A DNA stretch of 64,000 bases from an uncultured Paraburkholderia sp. Its GTDB lineage: Bacteria; Pseudomonadota; Gammaproteobacteria; Burkholderiales; Burkholderiaceae. Shown here piece by piece: positions 40,664 to 50,367 of this stretch. The notes under the pieces were generated by a model. It saw only the letters and a list, made by a program, of their open reading frames with translations, was not told the DNA's origin and did no database searches. The stretch's first letter is position 1; each line of letters begins with the position of its first letter. A program made the translations under genes and the position numbers. Where the stretch lies: the NCBI GenBank assembly GCA_940746715.1, contig CALNWN010000005.1:124001-188000 (forward strand), in the 5' to 3' direction.

Positions 40664-42262
40664 TCAGTGCCCCATCGAAGGACCGACGCCCTTGCGCGGT
40701 TTTGTGATCCACACGAGCACGGCGAGCACGAGGAAGGCCGCGCACGAAATGCGAAAAAAATCGTTGGTCGCCAGCATATAAGCCTGTGCGGTCACCGCCT
40801 GGTTCAACTGCGCGGTGATGCTGTCGCCGGACAGACCCACGCCGGCCAGCGCATTCGTGTACGCGTCGGTGTTCGCGGCGTAGACGTTGACGTTATCGAC
40901 CAGCAGCGCGTGATGGCGAATGGTGTCGTTTTCCCAAAACGTCGTGCTGATCGCGGTGCCGATTGCGCCGGACAGCGTCCGGAAAAAGTTCGACAGGCCG
41001 GATGCGTTCGCGAGCCGTTCGTCCGGCACGCTCGATAACGTGATGGTCGTCATCGGCACGAAGAAGCAGGCCACGCCGATGCCTTGCACGAGACGCGGCC
41101 AGATCAAGTGGTTGAACGGCACATCGAGCGTGAAGGTGGAGTTCCACAGCGACACGAACGCAAACACGATGAACGCGAAGCTCGCGATCACGCGCAGGTT
41201 CAGCCGGTGCATGTTCTTGCCGATCAGCGGCGAAAGGAACAGTGCGAGTATGCCGACCGGCGCGGTGGCAAGACCCGCAAGGCCGGCGGTGTAACCCATC
41301 ACGGTTTGCAGCCACAGCGGAAAAATCACCACCGAGCCGAAGAAGGCCATGAATCCGAACGAGATAATGAGCACGCCGAGCGCGAAGTTGCGGTCCTTGA
41401 ACAGCGACAGATCGACGACGGGTTCTTTCTCGGTCATCTCCCACACCAGCATGAACGCAATCGAGATCACCGCGATGACCGCGAGCGTCACGATGAACGT
41501 GGAGTTGAACCAGTCGCGATCCTTGCCGAGGTCGAGCACCATCTGCAGGCACGCCACGCCGATCACGAGCAAGGAAAGGCCGACCGCGTCGATGCGCTGC
41601 TGCGCGGTCTTCGTTTCGCGCCCGCGCAGCAGCACGAACGCGCAGCCCGCGGAAAAGAGGCCGATCGGCACGTTGATGTAGAAGATCCACGGCCACGTGT
41701 AGTTGTCCGTGATGTAGCCGCCCATCACAGGCCCGAAGATCGGCGCGCAAATCACTGTCATCGCCCACAGTCCCAACGCGAGCCCGCGTTTCTCCGGCGG
41801 ATAGGAGCGCATCAGAATGGTCTGCGAGAGCGGCACCATCGGCCCGGACACGAGCCCCTGCACGAGCCGGAAGATGATCAGCGACTCGAAGTTCTGCGCG
41901 AAACCGCACAGCGCCGAGGCGATCGTGAAGAGCAGCACGGACAGCGTGAAGAGCCGTACTTCGCCGACACGCCGCGCGAGCCAGCCTGTCAGCGGCACCG
42001 CGATCGCCGAGGCCACCGAATACGACGAGATCACCCACGTGCCCTGGCTCGTGGCCACGCCGAGACTGCCGGAGATGGTCGGCACGGCGACATTCGCAAT
42101 CGATGTGTCCAGCACCTCCATGAAGGTGCCGAGCGCCAGTCCGACGGTCAGCAGCGCGAGCGCGCCGCCGGTAAGCGGCGCGGGCTCCGCCGCGGGCGGC
42201 GTGGCGGACGAGGCGGCCGGTTGTGCTGCGGGTTCGGCAGCGTTGGTAGCCGTAGCGGCCAT
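40664..42262 (-). CDS. emrB: DHA2-family drug:H+ antiporter, EmrB type
   Basis: The product of 532 aa has an Ala/Pro-rich N-terminus, then 14 predicted membrane segments. The start of the domain, LGTFMEVLDTSIANVAVPTI, and SQGTWVISSYSVASAIAVPL are diagnostic of EmrB/QacA DHA2 transporters. It exports hydrophobic toxic compounds by proton antiport, normally through EmrA (periplasmic adaptor) and an outer-membrane channel. The upstream marR relic is 130 nt away and no emrA is present between them. The nodT gene nearby is broken, so a complete pump cannot be built from this locus alone. Confidence 0.88.
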   Translation of the reverse strand: MAATATNAAEPAAQPAASSATPPAAEPAPLTGGALALLTVGLALGTFMEVLDTSIANVAVPTISGSLGVATSQGTWVISSYSVASAIAVPLTGWLARRVGEVRLFTLSVLLFTIASALCGFAQNFESLIIFRLVQGLVSGPMVPLSQTILMRSYPPEKRGLALGLWAMTVICAPIFGPVMGGYITDNYTWPWIFYINVPIGLFSAGCAFVLLRGRETKTAQQRIDAVGLSLLVIGVACLQMVLDLGKDRDWFNSTFIVTLAVIAVISIAFMLVWEMTEKEPVVDLSLFKDRNFALGVLIISFGFMAFFGSVVIFPLWLQTVMGYTAGLAGLATAPVGILALFLSPLIGKNMHRLNLRVIASFAFIVFAFVSLWNSTFTLDVPFNHLIWPRLVQGIGVACFFVPMTTITLSSVPDERLANASGLSNFFRTLSGAIGTAISTTFWENDTIRHHALLVDNVNVYAANTDAYTNALAGVGLSGDSITAQLNQAVTAQAYMLATNDFFRISCAAFLVLAVLVWITKPRKGVGPSMGH

Positions 42263-42394
42263 GATTGTTCTCCTCAGCGCGGAAAAATTGTCGCCAGGTG
42301 GATCGCTTCAGTTGAAGGGCCGGTTACATGCCCCATCACACTCTGCCCAGACAGAGATTGGATTGCAACTGCGTCCTCAAGAGGCATCAGTCAG

Positions 42395-42950
42395 TTAATG
42401 CTTGCCGTTTTCCGGGGATGAATCGTCGAGTTCGGCATCGGACGGGTCGGCCTCGGCACACAAACCGCAGCCCGCGTTCGAGCCGGCGTCGATCCCGTTG
42501 GCAATGAAACGGCCAAGCAGATCGATCAGCGTCGCGAGGTCGGCGGCCGAGAAGCCGCGCAACTGCTCGTTGAGCACGGCGGCGCCAATGCCGGGCAACT
42601 GGCGCGCCGCGTCCTGCCCTTGCGGCGTCAGCTCCAGCTTCACCATCCGGCGATCCGCGTCGCTGCGCGTGCGCAGCAAAAAGCCTTTCTTTTCAAGGCG
42701 GTCCAGCAGACGGGTCATCGACCCGCTGTCGTACGACATGACGCGTGACAGCTCGAACGGCGTGTTCGCGCGCCCGGCGGCGAGCATCAGGATCACGCCG
42801 ATTTGCTGCGCCGTCAGCCCCCGAGCGGTTTAACGGTCCGGTCGGTGCGCTCGACCAGCACGTTGCGCGCTTTCGACAGGTTTTCGACAGGTAATAGCCG
42901 AGGCTCGTATCGAGCCGGATTTCGTCGGCTTTGTAAGGACCGTCAGCCAT
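42395..42950 (-). pseudogene. MarR family regulator, frameshifted by a tandem duplication
   Basis: The ATG at 42950 gives MADGPYKADEIRLDTSLGYY and LSK. An 11-bp tandem duplication (tttcgacaggt twice, 42871-42892 on the plus strand) then breaks the frame, and a G run near 42823 adds a second shift. The rest reads GVILMLAAGRANTPFELSRV, MSYDSGSMTRLLDRLEKKGF and TRSDADRRMVKLELTPQGQD, the winged helix and wing of MarR. It probably repressed the emr pump genes. Loss could derepress them. Confidence 0.8.
42871..42892. repeat. 11-bp tandem duplication in marR
   Basis: tttcgacaggt occurs twice in direct tandem. Removing one copy restores the sequence YYLSKARNVLVERTDRTVKP on the minus strand, so it is the mutation that broke the gene. 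Confidence 0.8.
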
Positions 42951-43167
42951 CTTGAATTCGGGGACATAGCAGCAGGCCGGAGTGGCAGGCGCGCGGGCCG
43001 CCGAAAAACAACACCGCGGCCGTGCATCGCGCACAGTATCTTGAAATTTACTTGCATAGTCAATATTATATTAAGCAACGAGTTGCGCGATCCGCGACAC
43101 TCGAGACTATGTTCTGACCGCTTTTTTGTCCGCCGCCAGGCCGGCGTGACCTAAGGATGTTCCGCCC

Positions 43168-43475
43168 ATGCTGTACCTGAAAAATACCCTCGGCGGCCTC
43201 AGCCGCTCTCTGACCGATTCCGCTTTGCACAGCTTCCAGGGCCCGCATCGCTGGTGGAAGCTCGCGTTGTTTGCCGTGCTGTTCGTGCTGCCCGGCGGAT
43301 CAGTGGGGGTCGCGGTACTGGCGTGGTTCGAGCATCGTCGGGGCACAAGGGCGCGAAGGGGGCATCCGCGGAGATCGCCGCGATTCCGGTCCGCGCGGCA
43401 AGCGCTGCGGCTGATCTGGCGGGAGGCATGAGCGGCCAGGGTGGAGCTGAACCCCCGCCCGGTAACAGCGCGTAA
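43168..43475 (+). pseudogene. Small membrane protein, probably frameshifted
   Basis: The ATG at 43168 gives MLYLKNTLGGLSRSLTDSAL, then a basic/aromatic stretch and one membrane segment (LALFAVLFVLPGGSVGVAVL). After WFEHRRG the frame used by the upstream half becomes Arg-rich. A neighbouring frame reads HKGAKGASAEIAAIPVRAAS, then AADLAGGMSGQGG to a stop at 43475. The second reading looks more natural, suggesting a one-base indel near 43343. I do not recognise the protein. Confidence 0.45.
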
Positions 43476-43625
43476 CCTTCGCGACACCGTCGGTAACACA
43501 CCTTCTTCGCTGCCCGCATTAACCTTTCTGTTTCCCGCGCCCAGCCGGCTCATACGCTAACATGCCGGCACACGTACAGGCGGCGGCGCCATCGGCGGCA
43601 CGTGGCGTCCAGAAGGAAACAATGC

Positions 43626-45208
43626 ATGCAGTCTGACCGAATCCCGTCCGCGCGGACATTTGCGCCTCGCGTCCTGACTCTCGCGGTAGCGGTGGCCGTT
43701 GCCGGCCTCGTCGCCGCCTGCGCGGTCGGTCCCGACTACAAGCGCCCCGCCGCCGGGATTCCCGCGTCCTACAAGGAAGCTGCGCCCGGCTGGAAAGTCG
43801 CGCAACCGGCGGACCAGCAGGACCGCGGGTCCTGGTGGACCCTCTACCAGGACCCGCAGCTCGACGCACTGGAAGAGAAGCTGAACGCCGCCAACCAGAC
43901 CATCGCGCAATATGCCGCCGCCTACCGGCGGGCGCGCGCGCTGGTCGGCGAGGCGCGCGGCCTACTTTCCGACTGTTGGCGCGTCGGCGGCCGCCACGCG
44001 CTCGGGCAACGGTGCTTCGTCGAGTGGGGGTTCCACCACGGTTAGCAGCTCGGGCGTCTACAACAGCTACAGCCTGCAACTCGACGCCACCTGGGAGCTC
44101 GACCTGTGGGGCTCGGTCGGGCCGCTCGGTCAACGCGCAGAAGGCCGGCCAGCAAAGCGCCGCCGCCGATCTCGCCAACGCGCGTCTGTCGGCGCAGGCC
44201 ACGCTCGCGCAAACCTATTTCTCGCTGCGCGCGCTCGACGCCAACCAGAAACTGCTCGACGAGACCGTCGCCGCCTATCAGCGCTCGCTGCAACTCACGC
44301 AGAACCAGTACGCCGCGGGCGTGGCCGCGCGCTCGGACGTGATCCAGGCGCAAACGCAGTTGCAATCGGCGCAGGCATCCGCGATCGACAACGGCGTGCA
44401 GCGCGCCCAGGACGAGCATGCCATTGCGGTGCTCGTCGGCGAACCGGCCTCCAGCTTCTCCCTTCCGCCCATGCCGCTCACCGCGACGCCGCCCGCCGTG
44501 CCCGCGCAGGTGCCGTCGGCGCTGCTCGAGCGGCGGCCCGACATTGCGTCGGCGGAACGCAAGGCTGCGGCGGCGAACGAGCAGATCGGCATCGCGATTG
44601 CCGCGTTTTTTCCGTCGCTGACCTTATCGGCGAACGGCGGCTTCCAGAGCTCGGTTTTCTCGCAATTGCTGACCGTGCCGTCGCGCTTCTGGACCGTCGG
44701 GCCGCAACTCGCGGCGACCCTGTTCGACGCCGGGCTGCGCCGCGCGAAAACCGAAGCGGCTCGCGCGGCTTATGACGAGAGCGTCGCGACATATCGCCTG
44801 GCGGTGCTCACGGCGTTCCAGGACGTCGAGGACAACCTCGCGTCGCAACGCATCCTCGAACGGGAAATCCTAGTGCAGCAGCAGGCCGTGGAGTCGGCGC
44901 GCCAGGCGCTCGCCATCGTGACGAACGAATACAAGGCGGGCACAGTCGGCTTTCTCAACGTGCTGACCGCGCAAACCACGGCGTTCACGGCCGAGCAGAA
45001 GCTGCAGACTATTGCGGGGCAGCGGATGGTGTCGTCGGTCGGACTGGTGAAGGCGCTCGGCGGCGGCTGGGACGTCTCGCAAATGACCCGCGAAACCGGC
45101 GACGTCGCGGCGCCTGCGCCTTTGCCGTCATCGGCTTCGGCGCCAGCGGTGACTCCGGTTGCACAATCCGGCGAAGCCTCGCCGCAGATCGACGCGCAAA
45201 GCAAATAG
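43626..45208 (+). pseudogene. NodT/OprM-type outer-membrane efflux lipoprotein, frameshifted
   Basis: The start MQSDRIPSARTFAPRVLTLA leads to a lipobox (LVAAC) and AVGPDYKRPAAGIPASYKEA, hallmark of RND/EMR outer-membrane factors. Frame changes near 43960 (after LVGEAR) and near 44125 (after ELDLWGSV) break it. The rest is continuous: AQTYFSLRALDANQKLLDET, LLERRPDIASAERKAAAANE and QNQYAAGVAARSDVIQAQTQ-type repeats ending at 45208. It would form the TolC-like exit duct for the EmrB pump. It is divergent from marR/emrB. Confidence 0.8.
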
Positions 45209-45257
45209 ATCGCGTGGCGTCGCGTGCAGCCCGCGAAAACGCGCGTGGGCGCGGCCT

Positions 45258-46037
45258 TCAATGCACGAACGACAACATCACCGCGTTCGGCCCGCTCGGC
45301 CGTCCGAGCAGATTCAGCAGTCCCGCCAGATTGTCGCGCGCCTCGGGCGCGGAGCTCGCCGTTCCGTGAAACGACGTGGAAGCCGGCGAGACGACGCCGC
45401 GCCCGCTCAGCATCAGCGGTCCTTTGACGGTCCGCAACTCGAGTGTCGACGACACGCCTTCCGCCTGAAACACGAGCTGATACGAACCGAGCGGCTTCAC
45501 GGGCGATACGCGTGAACTGACGTCGTTCAGCGCGACAGTCAGCTGGCCGAACGCCTCGCGATTGAAGCTGCGCCAGTCGGACCAAAAAAGCCGCACATCG
45601 CCTTGCAGATCCAGCGTGTTGAAAGGCGCGCCGAGCCCGCTCAGCAGCGAAGCCGGCACTGCGATCGTGCCGGGCGTCACATTCGCGCTGCGCGGCGTCG
45701 CGTCGATGGTGATCGGGTCGGGCATCGCCTCGCTATGGCGCATGGTCATGCGCACGCGGCCTGTGAAGAGCGGCCAGAACGCCGTGTGCCATTCGATCCG
45801 TCCGCGCAGCAGCGTCGCGGCGCTCATGTCGGAACCGGCGGCCAGCATCAGCGTGGCGGAACCGTGCCAGAGCGACCCCGCCGGGTTGACAAGGTTCACG
45901 TGCCCGCCGCTTTGCCGGGCGAACTGCGGCGTGATCCACGCGGCCGGCAACATCGCGAGCATCACGGCCAGGCTGGACAGGACGGCGACCAGCAGCCAGG
46001 GCAGCGCGGCGCGCAGGCGCCGCATCCAGTAAGTCAT
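45258..46037 (-). CDS. gspN: Type II secretion system protein N
   Basis: The product of 259 aa has an N-terminal membrane anchor (LPWLLVAVLSSLAVMLAMLP) and a mostly beta periplasmic domain with SLWHGSATLMLAAG and QLVFQAEGVSSTLELRTVKG. It matches GspN, an accessory inner-membrane protein of the T2SS. It is the last gene of the leftward gspG-N run. It is intact. Confidence 0.85.
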   Translation of the reverse strand: MTYWMRRLRAALPWLLVAVLSSLAVMLAMLPAAWITPQFARQSGGHVNLVNPAGSLWHGSATLMLAAGSDMSAATLLRGRIEWHTAFWPLFTGRVRMTMRHSEAMPDPITIDATPRSANVTPGTIAVPASLLSGLGAPFNTLDLQGDVRLFWSDWRSFNREAFGQLTVALNDVSSRVSPVKPLGSYQLVFQAEGVSSTLELRTVKGPLMLSGRGVVSPASTSFHGTASSAPEARDNLAGLLNLLGRPSGPNAVMLSFVH

Positions 46038-46059
46038 GCGAGGTCCCGTGGCAGCGCGC

Positions 46060-46563
46060 TCATTTGGCCGTGGATGGCTGCAGCGACGCCGTCAGATCCA
46101 CCTGGCCGTCTTCCTTCAGCGCGGTCACATGCGCTTCCGCGACCTGCACCTTGAACTGGCGGCGCACGTCGTCGACCCAGGCCGTCCACGCGGGAAACGA
46201 CGCGTTTTTCATCTGCACCTGCACCGCGTTGCCGATCACCTGGACCCGCGTGGCCGCGAGGCCGTGGTCGGCCAGCGACGCGGAGAGCGCGTCCTTCAGC
46301 GCGCCGCCCGTCGGCGCCACGCCCTGAGCCGCCGCGGCAAGCTGGCGCGCTTCGTTGGCTTGCGCCGTCATCTGCGCGAGCTGGCGCTGCAAGGTGGGCA
46401 GCGATTCACGCAGCCGCGCGCGCCCTTCCTGCGCGGGTGCCCACAGCACCGACCACGCAATCACTACCGCGAGCAGCGCGCCGCCCCACGTCAGCAGCAC
46501 TTTTTCGCGGTCGGTGCGCTGCTCCCAGAAGCCGGCCCAAGTTTGAGCGAGTTGAGCTTTCAT
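46060..46563 (-). CDS. gspM: Type II secretion system protein M
   Basis: The product of 167 aa starts MKAQLAQTWAGFWEQRTDRE, has one membrane segment (VLLTWGGALLAVVIAWSVLW), a coiled-coil region and a ferredoxin-like periplasmic domain ending LTASLQPSTAK. It anchors GspL in the inner-membrane platform. The start overlaps the gspL stop by 4 nt (ATGA), so the genes are translationally coupled. Confidence 0.88.
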   Translation of the reverse strand: MKAQLAQTWAGFWEQRTDREKVLLTWGGALLAVVIAWSVLWAPAQEGRARLRESLPTLQRQLAQMTAQANEARQLAAAAQGVAPTGGALKDALSASLADHGLAATRVQVIGNAVQVQMKNASFPAWTAWVDDVRRQFKVQVAEAHVTALKEDGQVDLTASLQPSTAK

Positions 46564-47987
46564 TGTCCGTTCCTGATGGTCCACTTGCCGGTATTGCTGT
46601 CGACCGCGCCATTGAGTCCGTTGCGCGCGAGGCGCTTGCCGAAATCCGCATCGAGCTTGACCTCGGGCTTGAAGGTGACGTCGAGCCGCCGGTCGTGATA
46701 ATCGAGCGCGGCGATGCCGTTGACGGGCACGGGCGGCAGCGACCGCGCGAGGCCATCCGCGAGCGACAGGAAGTCGTCGGGCGACAGCTCGCCGGCAGCC
46801 ACGCGCAACTGCTGCAATTGACGCGACATCTGATCGGGCGCATCGAGCACGACGGTCGTTTTCGGGAAGGCGTTGAGCAGCAGCTCGGTCATCTGCGTGT
46901 TGATGGCGTCGCGCTGACGCGAAAGCATCAGCCACTGCACATTGGCACCGACAATCGCGACCAGCAGCGCGCCGATCGCGAGCAGCACGGGCAGGCGCAG
47001 GCGGCGCAGCGTCGCGCGGTCGAGCCGCCACGGCTGCGACGCGAACTCGAACTGACACAGATCGAAGCGGCACGCGAGCGCGCGGCGCGCGAGCTGCTCG
47101 AACGGCAGCGGACTTGCGCCGTGCACATGCGCGGCGAGCCGCGCGGGGCTGCTCGCACCGAGGCTCGGCTCGTTGCCCGGCACTTCAGTCAGCATGTGGA
47201 GCGACACCGGCATGGCACCGGCGAGCGCTGCAAGCGTCGCGTTCACCGCGCTCGCGGGCACGGCGAGCCCTTCGCCTTGCGCGCCGCGCGCAATCGCCAG
47301 TTCGACGCGCGGCGGGCCGCCTGGCGCCGCGCCTTCCAGCAGCATGGCCGGCGCCGTTTGCACGACCGCGCCGAGCACGGCCGCTACCATCGGCACGACT
47401 TCGGATGGGGCGTCGGCAGATGCGTTGGGCGCGCTTGCCTTCGGCGGGGCATCGCGCAGGGAAGCGCCCGCGCCTGCCAGCGCCAGCTCGGGCGCGCTCA
47501 CCGTCTGTGTCGCTTCTTCGGCCACCTTGACTGGCGCGGACGGCGGCGCCTCCGGCAGACAGCGCGTGACCGGCACTGCGCGCAGACTGCGGTGACCCGC
47601 CGCGGAAAACGCCTCGCAGATGAAGCGGAACCATCCCCGATCGATGATCGCGAGCACCTGCCGGCCGCCTGGGCCCGGTTGCGGGTCGACGGTGATGTGG
47701 CAGGTTTGCGGGTCCTGGATCAGCTGATCCTCGACGATGTTCGGCAACGCCTGGCGCAGCTTCGGCCCGCGCAGCGGCGGCAGCGTAGCAGGCATCATCA
47801 GCAGGTCGCGTGCGGCGACCATCAGCACCGTTGACGCGGCGCGCGGCAACAGCGCGAGCGCCGAGCGCCCGGCGCGCTGCGTGCGTCCCGACTTGTCGAG
47901 CAGCACGAACGGCAAGTCCGGCAGCTGCCATTCCTGCGACGGCACCGCCGGATCACGCGGCGGCAATAAGACGATCAGCGTGCTCAA
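46560..47987 (-). CDS. gspL: Type II secretion system protein L
   Basis: The product of 475 aa has a cytoplasmic actin-like domain (LPNIVEDQLIQDPQTCHITV), an Ala/Pro-rich linker, a membrane segment near residue 345 (LPVLLAIGALLVAIVGANVQ) and a C-terminal periplasmic domain (LSPDDFLSLADGLARSLPPV). It binds the GspE ATPase and couples it to the platform with GspM. It is intact. Confidence 0.88.
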   Translation of the reverse strand: MSTLIVLLPPRDPAVPSQEWQLPDLPFVLLDKSGRTQRAGRSALALLPRAASTVLMVAARDLLMMPATLPPLRGPKLRQALPNIVEDQLIQDPQTCHITVDPQPGPGGRQVLAIIDRGWFRFICEAFSAAGHRSLRAVPVTRCLPEAPPSAPVKVAEEATQTVSAPELALAGAGASLRDAPPKASAPNASADAPSEVVPMVAAVLGAVVQTAPAMLLEGAAPGGPPRVELAIARGAQGEGLAVPASAVNATLAALAGAMPVSLHMLTEVPGNEPSLGASSPARLAAHVHGASPLPFEQLARRALACRFDLCQFEFASQPWRLDRATLRRLRLPVLLAIGALLVAIVGANVQWLMLSRQRDAINTQMTELLLNAFPKTTVVLDAPDQMSRQLQQLRVAAGELSPDDFLSLADGLARSLPPVPVNGIAALDYHDRRLDVTFKPEVKLDADFGKRLARNGLNGAVDSNTGKWTIRNGQ

Positions 47988-48015
47988 AGGCCACTCTCTC
48001 TGGGAAAGGCGTTGT

Positions 48016-49248
48016 TCATAGTTGGTCTTGCACCCGCACGATACGCGTAGTGTGAGTCAAAGCGTCGCGATAGACGAGGGTCGTGCGATCCACCTCGGCG
48101 CGCTCGTGCTGCACGCGGCCGTGAATCAGGAAGTAATTGGTGTTGACGTCGAACTGGTTCGGATCGATCGACACCTGCTGCACGCCCGCGCCGCGCAACG
48201 CGAGCTGGACGTCGCCGACGTTATGAAAAAACACCGTCTGCCGGCGCGCGACGAACGCCTGCGCCGAAGATAGGCTCATGCCCGGCACAACCGCCGCGAC
48301 CACCTCGGCTGATGCTGTATTCATGTTGACCGCCGTCACCGTGGGTAGCACGGTAACAAAGGGCCGCAGGCGCGCGACCATCTCCGGCGTGTAGCCGGGA
48401 ATGTCGAGCAGCGAATCGACGCTCGTCATTTGCAGCGGCGCGTGGGCGGCGCTGTCCTCGCTGTCTTCTATGCCGGGTTTGTCGGTGAAGCCGCCGCCCG
48501 TTCCACCACCCATTGCCCCACCCATCGCGCCGCCCTGGATGGCCGGCGTGGACGTCGCGCCGGACGTGGACGTCACCGTCTGAAACCGCGTGGCCGATTG
48601 CACCAGGCTCGCGCGCACCTGCACCGCCGTGTTCTTCGCGAGCTGGCTGTTCACGCCGAGCGAGACGAGGAGCCGCTGATACGCGCCGATCTGCTCCGCG
48701 TCGAGCTGCATGACGCCGGGCGCCGGGCTCGCCACCAGGTTGCGCAAATTGAACTTCGCCTGAGCGTCTTCAATCGATCCCGACAGGTAGGTCGCCGCGC
48801 CTTGCTGCGCGCGCACCTCGCCGATCTGGCCGAGGAAGTCGGAGAGCCGCGTCTTCGCGATCGGCACGCCCCACACGCCGCCGAGATACGTGATGCCCGC
48901 CGACGTATCGCCTTCCGAGCGAAGAATCAGGCGCGTCCAGTCGAGCGCGCCGCGTGCGACCCATTGGGCCTGCGCGAGCAGACGCTGGTTCTCGATCCGG
49001 CGAACCTGGATCTGCTGACGCCACAGCATGCCGGAGACGAGGATCGCCGACAGTGCGACCACGAGCAACGCGCTGATGATGGCCGCGCCGCGCTGCTGTG
49101 ACGGCCGCCGCTGTTGCGGCCGTTGCGCCGGTTCCGGCAGTTGCGGCTGTCGCGCGCGCCTCCCGCAACTGCGCACCGCGCCGCGCGGGCCGCGTTCCGC
49201 GCGCAGCGCCATTGCCGGACGGCAGGCATGAAAGCAGGAGGATCTCAT
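48016..49248 (-). CDS. gspK: Type II secretion minor pseudopilin K
   Basis: The product of 410 aa has a long basic leader, then the pseudopilin cleavage region QQRGAAIISALLVVALSAIL and the large GspK head domain with LLDIPGYTPEMVARLRPFVT and VNMNTASAEVVAAVVPGMSL. A Gly-rich loop (GGAMGGAMGGGTGGGFTDKP) lies in the middle. It caps the pseudopilus tip with GspI and GspJ. The ATG at 49248 comes 1 nt after the gspJ stop. Confidence 0.88.
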   Translation of the reverse strand: MRSSCFHACRPAMALRAERGPRGAVRSCGRRARQPQLPEPAQRPQQRRPSQQRGAAIISALLVVALSAILVSGMLWRQQIQVRRIENQRLLAQAQWVARGALDWTRLILRSEGDTSAGITYLGGVWGVPIAKTRLSDFLGQIGEVRAQQGAATYLSGSIEDAQAKFNLRNLVASPAPGVMQLDAEQIGAYQRLLVSLGVNSQLAKNTAVQVRASLVQSATRFQTVTSTSGATSTPAIQGGAMGGAMGGGTGGGFTDKPGIEDSEDSAAHAPLQMTSVDSLLDIPGYTPEMVARLRPFVTVLPTVTAVNMNTASAEVVAAVVPGMSLSSAQAFVARRQTVFFHNVGDVQLALRGAGVQQVSIDPNQFDVNTNYFLIHGRVQHERAEVDRTTLVYRDALTHTTRIVRVQDQL

Positions 49249-49249
49249 C

Positions 49250-49975
49250 TCATTCTCCAATCAGAAAAACGCGCGTGATGGGCCGCGCGAGCGACTTCGC
49301 GCCCACACTCACTTCTAGGCCGGTCACCGAACGCGGCAGCGGCGCGTTGCCGAGCTGCGGCACCTTCAGGTTGTTATCGGCCTCGGTGATCGCACCTTGC
49401 ACGTCCTTCATCTGCGTGGTCCAGTCGACGCGCGGCACGTAAAGGCGCGCGGAAATCGCGCCGACGCCGCCCATCAGCGGGACGGCCGACCAGCCTTCGC
49501 CTTCTCCGCCGCGCGAGGCCGCGCGCAGATCGCCGACGTTGGCTAGCGGCGGCGACGCGTAACGGACCACGCGGCCCTCGGTGACGCGGTAACGCACCAC
49601 CTGCAGACGCGGCGCGGACCCTGGCAGGTGCATCTGCCGCACGATCTGCAAGGCGCCGCCCGCGAGCGACACGGCGGGCTGGCCGGATTCGTCGTCGGAG
49701 GCGGCCTGGCGCGCGTCGATGCGCATCTGGTCGAACAGCTGTGCGAAGACGCGCTCGTCTTCCATCGCGTTCGTGATGGTCTGCCGCCCGCGGATAATCT
49801 GGTCGAGCCCGCGCCACGACAGCACGGCGATCACCGCCATGATCGCAATCGCGACCAGCAACTCGATGAGCGTGAAGCCGCGGGCGCCACTGCGGCTCGA
49901 GCGGCTGGAGCGACTCGAGCGGCTTGCGTGGCCGAAGCGACTGAAGCCGCGCTCAGAGCGAACGATTCGTTTCAT
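49250..49975 (-). CDS. gspJ: Type II secretion minor pseudopilin J
   Basis: The product of 241 aa has the pseudopilin motif G-FTLIELLVAIAIMAVIAVL. It is preceded by an unusually long 33-residue leader with a Ser-Arg repeat (ASRSSRSSRSSRSGARG), against 6-10 residues in most pseudopilins. The head domain has ALPRSVTGLEVSVGAKSLAR near its end. It forms the tip complex with GspI and GspK. It overlaps the gspI stop by 23 nt. Confidence 0.88.
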   Translation of the reverse strand: MKRIVRSERGFSRFGHASRSSRSSRSSRSGARGFTLIELLVAIAIMAVIAVLSWRGLDQIIRGRQTITNAMEDERVFAQLFDQMRIDARQAASDDESGQPAVSLAGGALQIVRQMHLPGSAPRLQVVRYRVTEGRVVRYASPPLANVGDLRAASRGGEGEGWSAVPLMGGVGAISARLYVPRVDWTTQMKDVQGAITEADNNLKVPQLGNAPLPRSVTGLEVSVGAKSLARPITRVFLIGE

Positions 49976-50366
49976 TCGCGACCACCGTAACCATCTGAGC
50001 GAGATTGCCGGAGCGTCCGGGCATCGTCACCATCACTTCCACGCGACGGAACACCGGATTGGGCGTCGCCGTCACCTGCTCGGTACAGATCAGCTGCAAA
50101 TTGCCTTGCGAGCAGTCGAAGCTGGTCGAGCCGACATTCGGCCATGCATGCGTGAGACGCAACTGCGCAAGCGTGTTGTCCGCGCTCCAGCCGGCAAGCA
50201 GCCGCCGGTGAAGGTCGGCCTCGCCGCTCGCCAGCCTGCCGACCGCGCGCAGCGACGCGGCCAGCGCGACCGCGATGATGGCGAGCGCGACCAGCACCTC
50301 GATCATTGTGAAACCGCATTCGCGGTGCGCGGCGCCGCGCGGCGCCGTGCTGCTACGACGACGCAT
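49953..50366 (-). CDS. gspI: Type II secretion minor pseudopilin I
   Basis: From ATG 50366 the 137-aa product starts MRRRSSTAPRGAAHRECGFT and has the cleavage motif CG-FTMIEVLVALAIIAVALA. The rest (DNTLAQLRLTHAWPNVGSTS) fits GspI. It is a minor pseudopilin that nucleates the tip. It starts 1 nt after the gspH stop. Confidence 0.87.
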   Translation of the reverse strand: MRRRSSTAPRGAAHRECGFTMIEVLVALAIIAVALAASLRAVGRLASGEADLHRRLLAGWSADNTLAQLRLTHAWPNVGSTSFDCSQGNLQLICTEQVTATPNPVFRRVEVMVTMPGRSGNLAQMVTVVANETNRSL

Positions 50367-50367
50367 G

